From assembly GCF_001625215.2 (NCBI RefSeq), contig NC_030385.2, forward strand, positions 32,141,598-32,205,597: a stretch of 64,000 nucleotides of DNA, written 5' to 3'. The translations under genes and the position numbers were made by a program. Below the pieces are notes generated by a model. It was not told the DNA's origin. It made no database searches and saw only the letters and a program-made list of their open reading frames with translations. Every line of letters starts with the position of its first letter. Within the stretch, counting starts at the first letter, position 1. Positions 47,255-59,897 of the stretch are shown piece after piece. Origin of the DNA: Daucus carota subsp. sativus (taxonomy: Eukaryota; Streptophyta; Magnoliopsida; Apiales; Apiaceae).

Positions 47255-48239
47255 ATGGTAGCCAGCCAGTATTCTTCCCAGGCTTCGAATAGGCAGAGGA
47301 TTAAACAGCCAGCTTCTGTTCCATTTCTTTGGGAAGTCAGGCCAGGTCTCCCTAAAAAGGACTGGAAGCCTAACCCTTCTGTCACACCAGTTGATCCCAT
47401 TGCTCTGCCTCCCGTCAAGCTCATCGCCTCGGTGCCATTCAAATGGGAAGAAATGCCAGGGAAGCCTCTTCCTTACTCCCTGAGGGAAAAGCCAAAGGCA
47501 GCTCCGCTACTACTCTTACCCCCACCACCATCTATGCCAGCTGATTTTCAATCACCTGCGCGTACAGTGTACTCTCAAAATTATTGTGATAATTCAGATG
47601 ATGAAATGTATGATTCATACCTTGATGCATGGGGTTTTGAGTTCGATGAGGAGTCCATCAGCTCTGCTCCATCGCTTGTAGCCAATCGCCTGATACCAAC
47701 TTTGGCGCTTACTAATGCTGTTCCAGTGGAAGAGAATGTTCCGATGGATACCAACAGTGGCCAGCTACAAGCACCAGGTTCACCAGCATATGAGAGTGAC
47801 AGCAGTACAAGCAGTTACGCGAGTTATGCAACTGGTAACACAAGCCTAGTCGGAGCACCATTCCTGGAACGTCTTTTTCCATTACTAACTCCCAAGGTAA
47901 GTTTCCTGGGGAAACATGGATGCAACAAGGGAATAGACTCCACACCTCAGGCAGTACCAGGCAAGGACGTGGATGTTGAAAGTGAACGCAGCCTTGCGGT
48001 GAAGAGGCCATCCACTCTGGGAGAGCTAATACTAATGAGCCGAAGAAGAAGCTATCAGAGGAAAGCCAACTTAATGCGTGAACAGGACCTCTCTATGGTA
48101 ACTTTCACGACCCTTTCTTCTTCATACTACTTAATCTCACTTCCCATCAACATAAATTAGTAATAAGCACTGAATGGCAGGAATTTATGAAGAAAAGCAT
48201 GCTTGGATGCTGCAGGGTTGGAAGCGGCAACAAAATTAA
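47255..48239 (+). CDS. DUF688 protein
   Basis: Two exons, 47255-48097 and 48216-48239, give 288 residues. The two hallmark repeats of the family are present: SVPFLWEVRPGLPKK near residue 21 and SVPFKWEEMPGKP near residue 60. A Pro-rich stretch, an acidic segment (NSDDEMYDSYLDAWGFEFDE) and a Ser-rich region follow; the C-terminal block LGELILMSRRRSYQRKA is also family-like. The short last exon (GWKRQQN) is inferred from a donor ATG|GTAACT and acceptor CTGCAG|GG; without splicing the frame would read on to 48160 (301 residues). Function is unknown; the family is loosely annotated as hydroxyproline-rich. The protein looks largely disordered. Confidence 0.85.
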
Positions 48240-48761
48240 AGGACTACAGGAGAAGTGGAAGCAGCAACTGCAACTGAAGCTCAGTTAGAAGCAACTCTGT
48301 CTAGATTGCATCCAAATCGCGATGCTTACGTTAATACGTTCCACTTAACGGATTACTTTCAGAGCTACTAGTTCTTCCACAATGCTTCTATCTTCTAAAA
48401 ATATGTAAAAACTTTAATATTTAAACAAGTGCAATATGTTTGTTCAAGTTTTTGCTCAACAATTTCATCGAAACTTGCAAAGTTAATTCAAAGAAACACA
48501 ACGGCAATTCCTACTTATAAATACCATAAAGTTCCTTTAAATAAGTGAATTTACATACGATGGTCATGGCAAACTACATAGCTAGATAAAATATACAATA
48601 CATCAGCTGGTTTACAGTTGCAATATCTGGTGTAAGAAATCGTCTAGCTTCATATATCTCAAAAGTAAATACGAGGGATCAAAACTTGGGATCTAGTGTA
48701 TTGTTGCATCCCACCCACTTCCATAATGTCTGCTGCTGCTTAAAATTACTGACCAACAAGT
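48240..48761. other. Convergent 3' ends
   Basis: 3' flanks of the DUF688 gene (+) and the ERECTA-like gene (-); no separate feature is seen. Confidence 0.4.
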
Positions 48762-51700
48762 CTACGAGGTATGCTTTGATGCTAGTTCTTGAAACTTGAG
48801 AAACCACTGGGCATCGGAGGAATTGTGGTCGGGCTGAACATGCTGCTGCTCTGTGGGAAGTTGAGACTGCTCTTGACCCATCACAAATTGGGCATAGTCG
48901 AAAGCTTTGTAGGGAGGACAAATTTTGGGAACCGGAGATGGAAGCAGAGAGAGTAGAATCCTGGTAACATCGTGCATTGTGGGTCGCTCGGAAGGGTGCT
49001 GTTTAGTGCACAGTAGGGCAAGTTGGAAGGTCTTTTTAACATGTGAAATATCAGTGCATGTAAGAGTAACTTCAGGATCCACAGCATCCATTACTGTATC
49101 ATTATCTGCTTTCGACAATATCTGAAACATGAAACAGAGTTTAAAAGAAAGTACACTTATTCCAATGTGCCAGCTTGGAACAAAGCATATGACTCAATGT
49201 GCAAACTCAAAACTATAATCTGCTGGCTAGTTGTGTTTGAGTAAATGAATTTATAATGAACTTAATTGGTTTGCAAGCAGTTTAGGTTAATAGAAAGGAG
49301 AAGGATATCTAATAACAAGAGATGAATACCAGCTGATGCAAGTTAGCCTCATTGTCTACAGCCTTCTTTCCTGTCAGTAGCTCCAGAAGAACAATACCAA
49401 AACTATACACATCCGATTTCTCAGTTAGCCTTGAAGTCCGGGCATACTCGGGGTCAATGTAGCCAATAGTGCCTAAAACATAGGTTGATGCATGAGCTTT
49501 AGCAGTTGGGATGCATCTTGCAGTCCCAAAGTCAGAGAGATGAGCCTCAAAATTCTCATCCAGCAGAATGTTGGAGGATTTCACATCCCTGTGCACAACC
49601 CTAGGGTCACAATCATGATGAAGATAGGCAAGCCCTTGAGCAGCTCCGACAGCGATTTTTAGCCTTGTTTCCCAGTCAAGTTTGACCTTCTTTAAAGGTC
49701 CTAAGAATAAATCAATCACAAAATAATTTCAGAGAGAGTGCTCCATCAAAACCACATATTAAGGAGCAAAACTTAAAACTAGACAACCATAACTATTATT
49801 TTCTATTTATTTATATATGAAAAGGAAATGTATGCCAACCATGAAGAAGATCCCAGAGGGAACCATTTTCCATATAGTCATAGAATAGCAGGTTCCCATG
49901 GGGGGAGAGCGAGTATCCATGAAGGCTGACAAGATTCCGATGCTTGATGCTTCCAATTGTTCCGAGCTCTGTTTCAAACTCTTGCAAGTTGTGTGTATAA
50001 TGTGTGTAAACACGTTTAATTGCCATTGGTCGGGTATTCTTCAAAACACACTTGTACACGTTACTTGAAGCTCCGTATCCTATAATGTATTTCTCGCTTA
50101 AGTTCTCGGTGATTCTCATTATATCTTCATATGTGTGTATTGCCATATCCTTGTGGAGTGGGACAAGTTTAGGTGGACCTGACAGAGAAATCAGCAAACA
50201 TCTGATAAAGGAAGAAAACTAAACGTCATAAGAAATGAAGGCTAACAAAAACTATGTACCTCGAACACTTTTGTGAGATTGCTTCATAAACTGTTTTGGT
50301 TGGTTAGATTTGTATAATGCAACAATAACCATGGATAACAATGTGACTGAGCCCAATGCTATGCAAACAACTGCGGTTCTTGAGAACAAGACTGCAAAAA
50401 AATTAAAAATTATAATTCATATTGGTTACACATGTTTTCCCAGGCTAGGAATAATGATGGAAGAGAGATGAGAACACCTTTGGATTTTCTTGCATACGGG
50501 TCACAAATTGAACCTAACCAATTGCCACATAAAAATGGATTGCCAATATAGCTGAACAACAAATGATGCAAACAATCAATAGAGCATGTAAAGGATGCCA
50601 GGACTTGCAAGAGAGTAAAGGACATACCTGTCTGGTGAAAATCGAGAAAAGTTTCTCTCAATAGGTAGAACCCCAGAGAAATTGTTGTACGAAATATTCC
50701 TACAACAAACAAGAAGGGTCAGTATTATGTAAGGCTGAATAATCACATAAGAAAAGGGGGTATCTCTTACATAGTTGCAAGACTGAAACATTTGGTTAAT
50801 TGATCCGGCACTTTTCCATCCATTTTGTTGTTGTTCAAAATACTGCATAAGAGAATTAAAAGACATCGTAATGCTGATGACTGAATAAGGATAACAGCAT
50901 GAGTGTATGACAAAGAGCAATTCTAAAATACTCACAGAGATGCTACATTTTGCAACTGGCCCAATTCTCCAGGTATCCCACCAGATATATTGTTAAATGA
51001 CATGTCACTACATATGAGTGAAGATTGAGATCAATAATAAATAAGAGGCAATTTTCTTAGTTCAAGTTGAATATTGTTGTTCTAATGACTCACATCACTA
51101 CTATACTTCTGAGATTCCCGAATTCCGCAGGTAATGGTCCATCAAGATGATTGAAACTCAAATTACTACAAAGAAAATGAGCAGTGTCATATAACAACAA
51201 GAACATTTAGTTACAGCCTACAGCACTACACAAGTCTTACAGTGTAAGAAGGTGCTCAAGATCTCCAATAGAAGCAGGGGCATGCCCAGAGAAATTATTG
51301 TTTGAAAGATCCCTAGCATGAACAATATGCCATCAAGGCTATGCAGTGAAAATTAACCATAGCAACAGAAAAGTTTACAAGGTCAAACTTACAATGTATC
51401 AAGATTGATGATTCTCCCGAGCTCAACAGGTATGCCGCCTCTAAATTCATTTGAAGAAAGATTCCTGAGGCATTAATTGATATTTAACCATCTATCCGAG
51501 AAAAGTTATGTTATGGTAGTTCGATCAGAAATTAACATCAAAGAAACAAGAGCATACAAGTAGGTAAGGCTCTCAAGATTGCGGAAACTCAGAGGAATAG
51601 ATCCATTCAAGCGGTTACCGTGAACGTTCCTAAAAAAGAGCTTAGATAAATCAATAAGAATGTCCACAGATCATTTAGAAGTACCATATTTATTAAATAT

Positions 51701-54700
51701 CAAGGGCATTCTTTGCAACAAGCAACTTGGTGAGTAATACTTACAGCTGATTCAAGGAAGTACAGCTACTGATGTTTTGAGGGATTGGCCCTTCCAGATT
51801 GTTTTTAGCAAGATTTCTAAACAATTAAGTGATCAATGTCAAATTTTTAGAGATGTAAACGTAAAGCACTACGGTAGAACACAGAACTCACAGTTCAAAA
51901 AGCTGCTCTAGTTTCCCAAGTTCAGCAGGGATTCCACCGACAAGCTGATTGTCATTTAATTGCCTGAAATTATTTAAGCTTAGAATAGTATACATTTAAA
52001 CAAAAGATATACTCCGTAATAGTGTAATACACAGATACAGCCTTTATTCTTTTAAAGTATGCATCTTACAAGTAGCTTAGCCTGGACATATTCCCGAGCT
52101 CTGGCGGAATCGGTCCCGTAAGTTTATTTCCATGAAGGTAACTAACATGGTTGATAGATGAGTCAAACACAAAATAGGTACACGAATAATTCCAAAAACA
52201 AATATCAAACTTACAGTTTCCCAGTGTAAGATAAATTGCCAAGAATTGGGGGGATTGATCCAACTAGCTCATTATCACTTAAATCTCTAAAAAGGCCAAG
52301 AGGGGGACATCATTAAGGAGCTATGTCAATATACTAGATAATAAATTCTAATGGATGCAACAAACTCATTTATGATTTATCATGTAAAACCTACATACAA
52401 ACTTAGAAAACTTACAGAACAGCTAGGGCTTGCATTAAACCTATCACTTCTGGGATATTTCCTGTTAATTTATTGCCTTGAAGAGACCTGAAAAGAGTTT
52501 GTATCCATCACTGACCCCCTTGATAAATTCAGCAATAGCTTTAGTTACCAAAAAAAAAAAAAAAAAAGAAGCAAACTTACAAGGTAGCCACTTGTAAAAA
52601 TCCAATATTGTATGGAATCTCTCCAGTAATTTCATTGTATGAGATATCCCTTGCATTGGAAAGAAAAACCAAAAATATAAAGACTGCAACATACAAAGAC
52701 ATGAAGTTCCAAACACTGAATCCATTTAGGCACTTACAATATCTCAAAACTCGTGCAATTACCAATGCTGTTTGGAATAGGCCCTGTCAGATAGTTGTGG
52801 CGTACATCGCTGGAAGTTGGTAAATAAAATTAAAAATGTCACAAGCATAAAACAAAAAAGAAGTATAAGATTACAAAACAGAGTGCATAGGATACATACA
52901 AATACCATAAGCCGGTCAACTGGCACATATCAGGGGAAAGTGATCCAGTCAGAGAATTTCCACGCAAACCTCTATAGATGTAGTTTAATTAGTTTGCTGA
53001 TCAGGTAGACTTACAAATGTTTAAGCTAGAATTTTTAGATAAAAGAAAAAGGTGTGGAGCTTTCGCACTCACAGATACTGGAGTACTTCATTCCAATAGA
53101 TTAAACTTGGTATTTCACCAGAGAGCTGGTTCTGAGCAAGATCGCTAGACAAATACAAACATCAGATACAAGAATTACTCCAATGTAACCAAGGGCCCAA
53201 TGCTAATGTGATGTAGCAATCAGGAGACACGTGAAGACTAGGAGTTGTCTTGAATTTTGCTTATGATATATATATCAATTTATACTTCCAAAAATGTAAA
53301 GAACAACTCACAGAGTTTTGAGGTTAGGAATCTGTGTCAATGTTGATGGTATAGGACCTGTTAACTGGTTGTTCTTCAAGTTTCTATGATCAGATGACAA
53401 CAGGTCAGAAAATTTGGGACAAGATATATGTATCATCAAAACGAAGCTGCTTCAGTTAGTATTTGCACTCACAATAACTCAAGCTGTCTGAGTTTAGATA
53501 TCGAGAAGGGTATGTCACCATACAGCAAATTATCAGACAAATCCCTGCATTCATCATCCACACAGAAAATAATGGAGTTAAAAATTATCAATTTGTTTGC
53601 ACTAACCAATTTCATCAATGCATCACTTTAAACTGAAGATGGTTCTGTAATAGGCTATAATACTAGGTCAACAAGTATTAAAATTTGCTACATTACTATT
53701 AGCGAGGGTATCCAATCCTAAACACAAAAGTCCTGTTTTAACACAAGAGTCATTTTTTGCTTCTAAACAACAGTGGCCATGTGAGTACTATTATTGTCAA
53801 AATTACTGAACAAGTGTTATATTATTACTAGTGTTCTGCAAATATATGAAAGAAAGCAGGGGGATGCTTACAAATACACAAGAGAGACACAGTTGCCTAC
53901 TTCATCTGGAATTTGACCAGTCAACTTATTCCCCTGCAAGTCTCTGAGAAAAAATTTCAAATTTCAACATCAGCAGAGAACAACTTTTACACAAAATTTT
54001 AACCATTACATACAAAAATCCCTTAATGGATCAAGAAACATAACCATACATGGATTGCAAATCCCTCAAATCTCCAATGGCTGTGGAAATTTCACCACCC
54101 AAGTTCAAATTTGACAAGTTCCTAGAAACAAAATACAAAAAATGTATTAAACAAACATGAATAATACATTTATTCATGATTTTAGTGAGATATAAAAATA
54201 AAAAGAAATAGAAAGACATACAGAGAAACAACAGAAGTGCTGAGATTATCAGCACAGAAAACTCCTTTCCAAGAACAATAATCGGCATTGTTAACATCAT
54301 CATCCCAATCCATCAATATATTTGCTACATTTTTAAAAGATGACTTTATCGACAACAGGGCTTTTCCTGCAAATCCCAGAAACAAAACTTTATAAAAAAC
54401 ACTGTAACACATTACAATAATAAATATAAATAAATAAAACTTAAGTGGGTCACGAGATTCTCGTTTGGTATACGTGCAATCTCGTTGAGTTTGGTAGAAG
54501 ATGATTAAATTAGGTGAAGAATAGTAACAAACCGGTTAGAACATAACGTACGTACAACTATACATGCACTGCAAGTCTGCAACTAAGCTTACTAAAATTT
54601 TGTTACTGTAGCACTATTCCTCTGTTTTCTCAGAATAATATAGTAATCATGTTTTTAAGAACAAAATTTCATGCATGATAATTCAAAGAATGTCAGATAT

Positions 54701-54868
54701 GTATGTAAGTATAGGTTAATAACACAAGAATGAGAAAAAGTGTTTCAAGAATCATAAAAGAAAAGATGAACCTTGATCAGTAAGAGTAGTAGAAGCTGGA
54801 GCTGCGAGTAAAACAAAAATCATTGGAACAATGAAGGCCATATTAATAAAAAAGTGCTGCATTTTCAT
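48762..54868 (-). CDS. ERL1: ERECTA-LIKE leucine-rich repeat receptor kinase
   Basis: I traced 27 coding exons totalling 2955 nt (984 residues): 54868-54772, 54366-54222, 54121-54050, 53943-53872, 53544-53473, 53383-53312, 53144-53073, 52971-52900, 52809-52738, 52649-52581, 52487-52416, 52286-52215, 52141-52070, 51963-51892, 51816-51745, 51629-51558, 51464-51393, 51312-51241, 51165-51094, 51007-50936, 50842-50771, 50699-50628, 50551-50478, 50391-50260, 50178-49840, 49700-49330, 49121-48762. A signal peptide (1-27) precedes the LRRNT ([19 protein letters not shown]) and about 20 LRRs, mostly one per 72-bp exon. A membrane helix is at about 590-611. The kinase has GYGASSNVY, Lys683, HRD 778-780 and DFG 798-800. 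The match is to ERL1/ERL2 rather than ERECTA; which of the two is uncertain. These receptors sense EPF peptides with TMM at the plasma membrane, controlling stomatal spacing and organ growth. DFG is followed by TAR instead of the usual IAK. Confidence 0.95.
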
Positions 54869-55647
54869 CTCTATCTTGTTGGGAAGGATACAAAGATTTA
54901 AACTTTGTGAGAGAAACAAGAAGAAAGAAGAAGGTGGTGCTAGTAGTTGGTTGCCATGTATGAGTTGTTTATTGCAGAAGGGGGTGAGTAGATAATAATA
55001 AAACAAGAAAATACAAAAAGGAGTTACTAGTGTTGGAGAAGTAGAAGTATGAGGGTGCTACATTTATTGAGAAAGCTGTGTGTCAATAAAGAGGACATGC
55101 ATGTATTAGCAGTGAGAGAGAGAGAGAGAGAGGGAGAGAGATGAGAATGTTGGGGGAGAGAGGGGAAGGATTAGGAGAAAGGAGAGAGCAGGCTTTTGGC
55201 GTGAAGTGTAAGGCAGAGATTTTTATGAGAGAAAAAGTGGTGCATTTTGTTAAATGAAGCCTCAGATTTCTTCGATAAAGTACAGAATAGTAAAAGGTAG
55301 TAGAAGCAGTGAATTTATTTTATTATTTACAGGAAGAACAGTAAATAAAATGGAGGTTGTGTCTGAACCCTATACACCCAAGGGAAGAAAAGAAAATTGA
55401 CAGTTGGAGAAAAGTGACAGGGCCGTCATTATCATACCTATCCTTCCCCTCTCATTATTTTCTTTGTTTTTACCTTTACCCCTACTCATATGACTATTAA
55501 GATGCGACCCTTAAATTGCACTTCAGAATCATTTTATAATAATCATACAAATTATTTCTAATTATGCGCGTATCACCTCTAAATTCTAATTATTATTCTA
55601 ATAATTTATGGGGAATGAAATTAGTTTTTATTACATAAAGATATGGT
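54869..55647 (-). promoter_or_regulatory. Leader and promoter region of the ERECTA-like gene
   Basis: The minus-strand leader starts here. A GA/TC-rich tract lies at 55114-55140, about 250 bp upstream of the start codon; long CT-rich leaders or promoters are common in plant receptor kinase genes. No TATA box was chosen with confidence. Confidence 0.45.
55114..55140. repeat. (GA)n microsatellite
   Basis: About 9 GA units followed by GGGAGAGAG, upstream of the ERECTA-like gene; CT-rich on the coding strand. Confidence 0.9.
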
Positions 55648-55915
55648 GGGTGTTTGGGAGCATCGTTTTTGGGCTTAAAAGTCTGAAGTCCACTTTCGCT
55701 TATTATCTGTCTGCTCGGCAAACGTGATGAAGTGCTTAATTAAATGAAAAGAAGCCCAGTAAAAAAAAGCTAGGTTTCCTTGCTTTTTTTTAGACTCAAC
55801 TTCTGCTTCTTTCTATTTCTAACAGAAAATGACTTCAAAATTGTCAAATTAATACTAACTTATAAGTTAAGTTATCCAAACACTTAAAAAATTTAAAATC
55901 ACGGTAACCAAACAC
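55648..55915. mobile_element. MITE-like repeat with GTGTTTGG ends
   Basis: The left end GGGTGTTTGGGAGC and the right end AACCAAACACTTCC are inverted to each other. The interior shares blocks (ACTTATAAGTTAAGT, AAGTGCTTAATTA) with the repeats at 57206 and 57472. No target duplication is obvious. Confidence 0.5.
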
Positions 55916-56748
55916 TTCCTTATATGTTCAAACCAACTTCTTATTTCTAATTGTTTAGACAATAAGTCACTTTTTCTAAATTAGCCCTGCGATCCAGGGA
56001 GACACTCCATGTCCATGCAGAGGCTGGAAGAGCGTAGAGGAACTGTTTGGCAGGCCTGGCAGCTATAAACACACGTAGAGTAGACAGTGCTAAGTAGCTG
56101 TCTTATACAGATCCTCCTCCCTTGACTCCTCTTACACAATCTTATTTTTTATATTAAAACATAGATGTACACTTGATAAAAGCTACACCCCTACTAGCTT
56201 TTTAACACTGATCACCGTCTTATCGGCCGGTCACCCGCCGTCGCCTTCGTATCATCCTTAAGAGTATATTCGTACATATTCATTATTTTATTTTTTCAAA
56301 AAATATTTACAAAAAACATTCTACTGTATTGTAGTTTGTGAAGAAAAATTACGTCTAGAGGCCTGCTGAGTATAGCTAGTATAGGGCACGGTAGGTATGG
56401 GACCAGAGCTGAAAAGAAAGGGGATGGTGGATTTGGGGAGGTTTAGTTGGGAAATTGAATACATGGGATTAATTGTGCGATCATCACACTCGTGAGTCGT
56501 GACCAATTATTATTATATACTCCTCCGGTGTCTTCTCTGTTCTCCTTTGGTCTCATTTTATTGTATTTATTACACACTGGACCGACTTGACTCGTTGGTC
56601 ACACTGTAGACAGGAATATCATGTAGTTTACATGTGTATATTTTGCTGGTAAAGTGTTTCTCTGCTTGTTGCTTAGTGCTTACTCGTACAAATCAGTTTT
56701 ACATGCAGTGTGTTCTCCTTCCACCTAATTTTAATTTGTTAGGACTTA

Positions 56749-57154
56749 GAGCATTCACAATGGGTTCCCCTTCCCCATCCCCAAAATCATACTAAAAATA
56801 GTAAATCCCTAAAATTATCTTCAAATTTTATTTATCTTCTAAAATTTTTTTACATCCCAATCCCCATCCTCATCTCTATATTCTTTTTAATTAATTCTTT
56901 CTCTCTCTTCTCTTTACAACATTATTTACAAACTATTATTTTTTAGTTTCTCACTCCTCTATCACATATTAAATTTATATAAAATATGAAATGGGGGATG
57001 AATAGTAAGTTCCCAAATTTGGGGACTCATTTTTTTGCCCCTAAACTTTCCCCTATTATGGGGAACCGGATGGAGATGAAATTTTAACTAAAATTCATTA
57101 TTTTCCTTAAAATATGGGGATAGGGGATATATGGGGAATGGGATGGGAATGCTC
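56749..57154. mobile_element. Harbinger/Tourist-like MITE
   Basis: 406 bp with ends GAGCATTCACAATGGG and CCCATCCCATT... inverted at the right (GGGATGGGAATGCTC), flanked by a perfect TTA duplication. Inside, GGGGA/TCCCC blocks alternate in inverted orientation. The TTA target and GAGCAT ends are typical of PIF/Harbinger MITEs. Confidence 0.85.
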
Positions 57155-57205
57155 TTAGGTTATGTATGTGCATTACATTTATTTAACTTATAAAGGAAAG
57201 GGTTT

Positions 57206-57423
57206 GAAGAGGGTGTTTGGCCCGTGCTTAAACACTTATTCGTATTGTTTGTGTAAAAATCAAGAAGTATTCAGAAGAAGTTGAGAATGATAATTTTTGT
57301 TTCATCACTTTGCATCTTTTCCAAACATTTTAATCAATTATAAGTTTTAGCTTGTTTCAAATATTTTACTTCATTTTTTTTATTCTAAATAAGAATCACT
57401 TATTTTAATCTACTGAAAAAGCC
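57206..57423. mobile_element. MITE-like repeat, GTGTTTGG family
   Basis: Begins GGGTGTTTGGCCCGTGCTT and contains AAACACTTATTCGTATTGTTTG and TTTTCCAAACATTTTAATCA, shared with the neighbouring repeat at 57472 in the opposite orientation and with about 28960-29160. Right border uncertain. Confidence 0.4.
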
Positions 57424-57471
57424 TCATAATACCAAAAGAAAAATGCGGCAGAGAGGCTGAGAGTTATTGGG

Positions 57472-57740
57472 ACGTTTGGCTAAACTTAAAATTAGTGCTT
57501 CTTGCTTAAAGTAAAAAAGTGAAATAGAAGTGAGAAGCAAGTTAAGACTTAAAAGTGATTAAAGTGTTTGGAAAATAAGTAGATGTCGTGGAACAAAACC
57601 TAACATTCTTAGCTTTTTATAAATGATTCTTGACTTTTTACACAACGGTACAAATAAGTGCTTACAACTTATAAATCCAAATAAATGCTTACAACTTATA
57701 AATTCAGAAGTTGGGCTTAAAAATCCAGCCAAACACCCCC
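57472..57740. mobile_element. MITE-like repeat, GTGTTTGG family
   Basis: Left end GACGTTTGGCTAAACTTAA, right end CCAGCCAAACACCCCC. Interior blocks (TGATTAAAGTGTTTGGAAAA, CAACGGTACAAATAAGTG) are the reverse complement of blocks in the 57206 copy. Confidence 0.55.
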
Positions 57741-57855
57741 ATCATATTTTATTCCACCTCGGTGTCATTGTAGGTTCGATTCTCGGATCATTTCTAAATT
57801 TCTTAGAATGGATATTAGGACATGTCTACTTCTTCGACACATAAAAATACAGTGG

Positions 57856-58772
57856 GAAATTCTCAATGCTACACTCTTGGTTTTGGCTTTTCCAAATGGT
57901 ACGCAAAATAATTTTGGCTTCTAGTTGGTACACTTAAACTATTATACCATTCTATACCATACTCCTCCCGTCAAGCCCTGTTAAGCAAACGTTTACTAAT
58001 CATAAATTAAAGTAATAATAAAAAAAAATACACATATATCTATTTTTTTGGCAACAGAAGCGGTTATCAATTTTGGGAAAAAGGCGTCTAAAACCAGGGT
58101 TACAATTTCTTATTATTCAATTCAAACTTGATTCATAGAGAATCGTGTGTATATATGTTTGTGTGTTGTGATCGTGGCTATGTGTCTATGGGTGAATCGG
58201 TGCGGCGGCGGCGCTAGTGATAGAGGAAGGTAGAGGCGGAGGGGGTTGTTACAGAGTGGCAGCGAGGGTTGTTGGGGGATTGGTTTGTAGGTGAAGGGCC
58301 GGGATCGTTGTGAAGGAAAAATGGGTCGTATGGCGGATTTGTTTTGGGTGGGGACGGTGACAGTGAAGGAGGAGAGTGGGGTTTGCGAGGGGACGCTACA
58401 GTGGCTACGGAGCTTGGTAGACGTGGATGGCAGCAGATGGTGATGTATCGGCGATGGGTGTGATTCCGGCGCGGCTAGAAGATCTTGAACGATTGTGGAA
58501 AGGGTGTGTGAGGCAAGGTTAGAAGTCGGGTGTGCAGAGGAGGTGTGGATGGATATTTTGGATTTTTTTTTTATGTTTTTTGTTGACTTTTTTGAATTCG
58601 GTATCATGTTTATGCTGTTTATATGATTAGTAAACGTTTTCTTAACAGGACTTGACGGGAGGGGTATGATCTAGAATGGTACAGTAGTCTAAGTGTACCA
58701 ACCGGAAGCCAAAACTATTTTGCGTACCATCTAGAAAAGCCAAAACCATGAGTGCACCATTGAGAATTTGCC
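57856..58772. mobile_element. MULE with GC-rich internal cargo (possible Pack-MULE)
   Basis: 917 bp with long inverted ends of about 150 bp (left 57856-58015, right 58612-58772; shared words TTGGCTTTTCC, GACGGGAGG, GTAAACGTTT) and a perfect 11-bp target duplication AAATACAGTGG on both sides. The centre (about 58140-58560) is clearly GC-richer than the ends and the surroundings, with GGCGGCGGCG and GGTAGAGGCGG. A minus-strand frame of 161 residues (58607-58122), Ser/Pro/His-rich, crosses it but matches no family I know. Long ends plus an 11-bp duplication identify a Mutator-like element; the GC-rich centre may be captured gene sequence. Confidence 0.85.
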
Positions 58773-59119
58773 AAATACAGTGGATGTTATGTTCTGCTGA
58801 GCAGAAGTATGACTAATTTTAGTCACATCCGCATCTGTTTATCATGTGTTTCAAGAATTCCTTGATACATTTTTATATAAAATTGTAATTTTTAAAATTT
58901 ATATACAAAATATTTAATACATCCAAATAAACTAAACATAGCCATATTTTATTATGTTATTAATTTTTCGATGATTTATAAATCATGTTATCTAATATTT
59001 ATATAATTTATAAGTTCCAACTTATTTATCACGTATTTATATAATCTTTTTTTTGAACAATAAGTAATTTTTTTTTAAATCCATTCAGACGGTCCCATGA
59101 ACAAGTTTTCACTTGCCAG

Positions 59120-59897
59120 TAGGGATGAGAAGAAATCGAACCGAAAATTAAAACTACACCAAAAAACACATGAAACCGCACCGAATAAAAATCAAAACAA
59201 AACAAAACCGCTCCGATACTTTGATTTTAGTTTTGTTTTCTAAAACTTTTAAAACCGAATAGAAACCGAACCAAACCGCGACAATATTATATTTATTTAT
59301 TTATTTTATATATTTAAATATAACATATAAATTATATCTATTATAATTTACCATGTCTATTCTTCTGTCATCTTTTTTTTAGAGTACCAACTTATGTAAG
59401 TGTTCAAATTTCTCCGAGCATGTTCATTAATCTGCAGAATGTGGGAGTTTTTGTGTGCACATGTTTGGTGTTTGACCTGACTCTTTACTCCTGATTACTG
59501 CTCATGATTTTGTTGAAACAACTTCTAATACATTATGTTTTTTATTCTGTCCAAAGTTGAAGTCATATAGTTTTATGGCATTCATTTTACTCATCATATC
59601 AATCAATATATTACTGGTTATATCAATCAATAGTTCCATATTTTTCTCATAACTAATGTAACTACGGAGATGTAACTATTTTTGAAATATTTATTGTAAA
59701 TTTGTTAAAGAATATCCGAAAGTTTATTGAACTCTTTGCGATTCGAAAACCGAACCGCATCATATAAAACTGAAACCGCTCATTTTATAAACTGCATCAT
59801 ATCATAATATTTGGTTCAGTTTCAATTTTTAATTTTGGAAACTGTGAGTACTATGTGATTTAGGTGCAAATCACACTAAACCACATGCACATCCCTA
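59120..59897. mobile_element. Non-autonomous hAT element
   Basis: 778 bp with ends TAGGGATGAGAAG and, inverted, TAGGGATGTGCATG, and a perfect 8-bp target duplication CTTGCCAG (59112-59119, 59898-59905). Ends are rich in AAACCG / GGTTT blocks, as in the 29815 element. No transposase. Confidence 0.9.

Noticed and set aside
55980-56110. Possible microRNA precursor
   Set aside because: GC-richer words and partial pairing are present, but no extended hairpin and no known plant miRNA was recognised.
58122-58607. 161-codon minus frame as a host gene
   Set aside because: Lies within a MULE, low complexity, no family; kept only as possible cargo.
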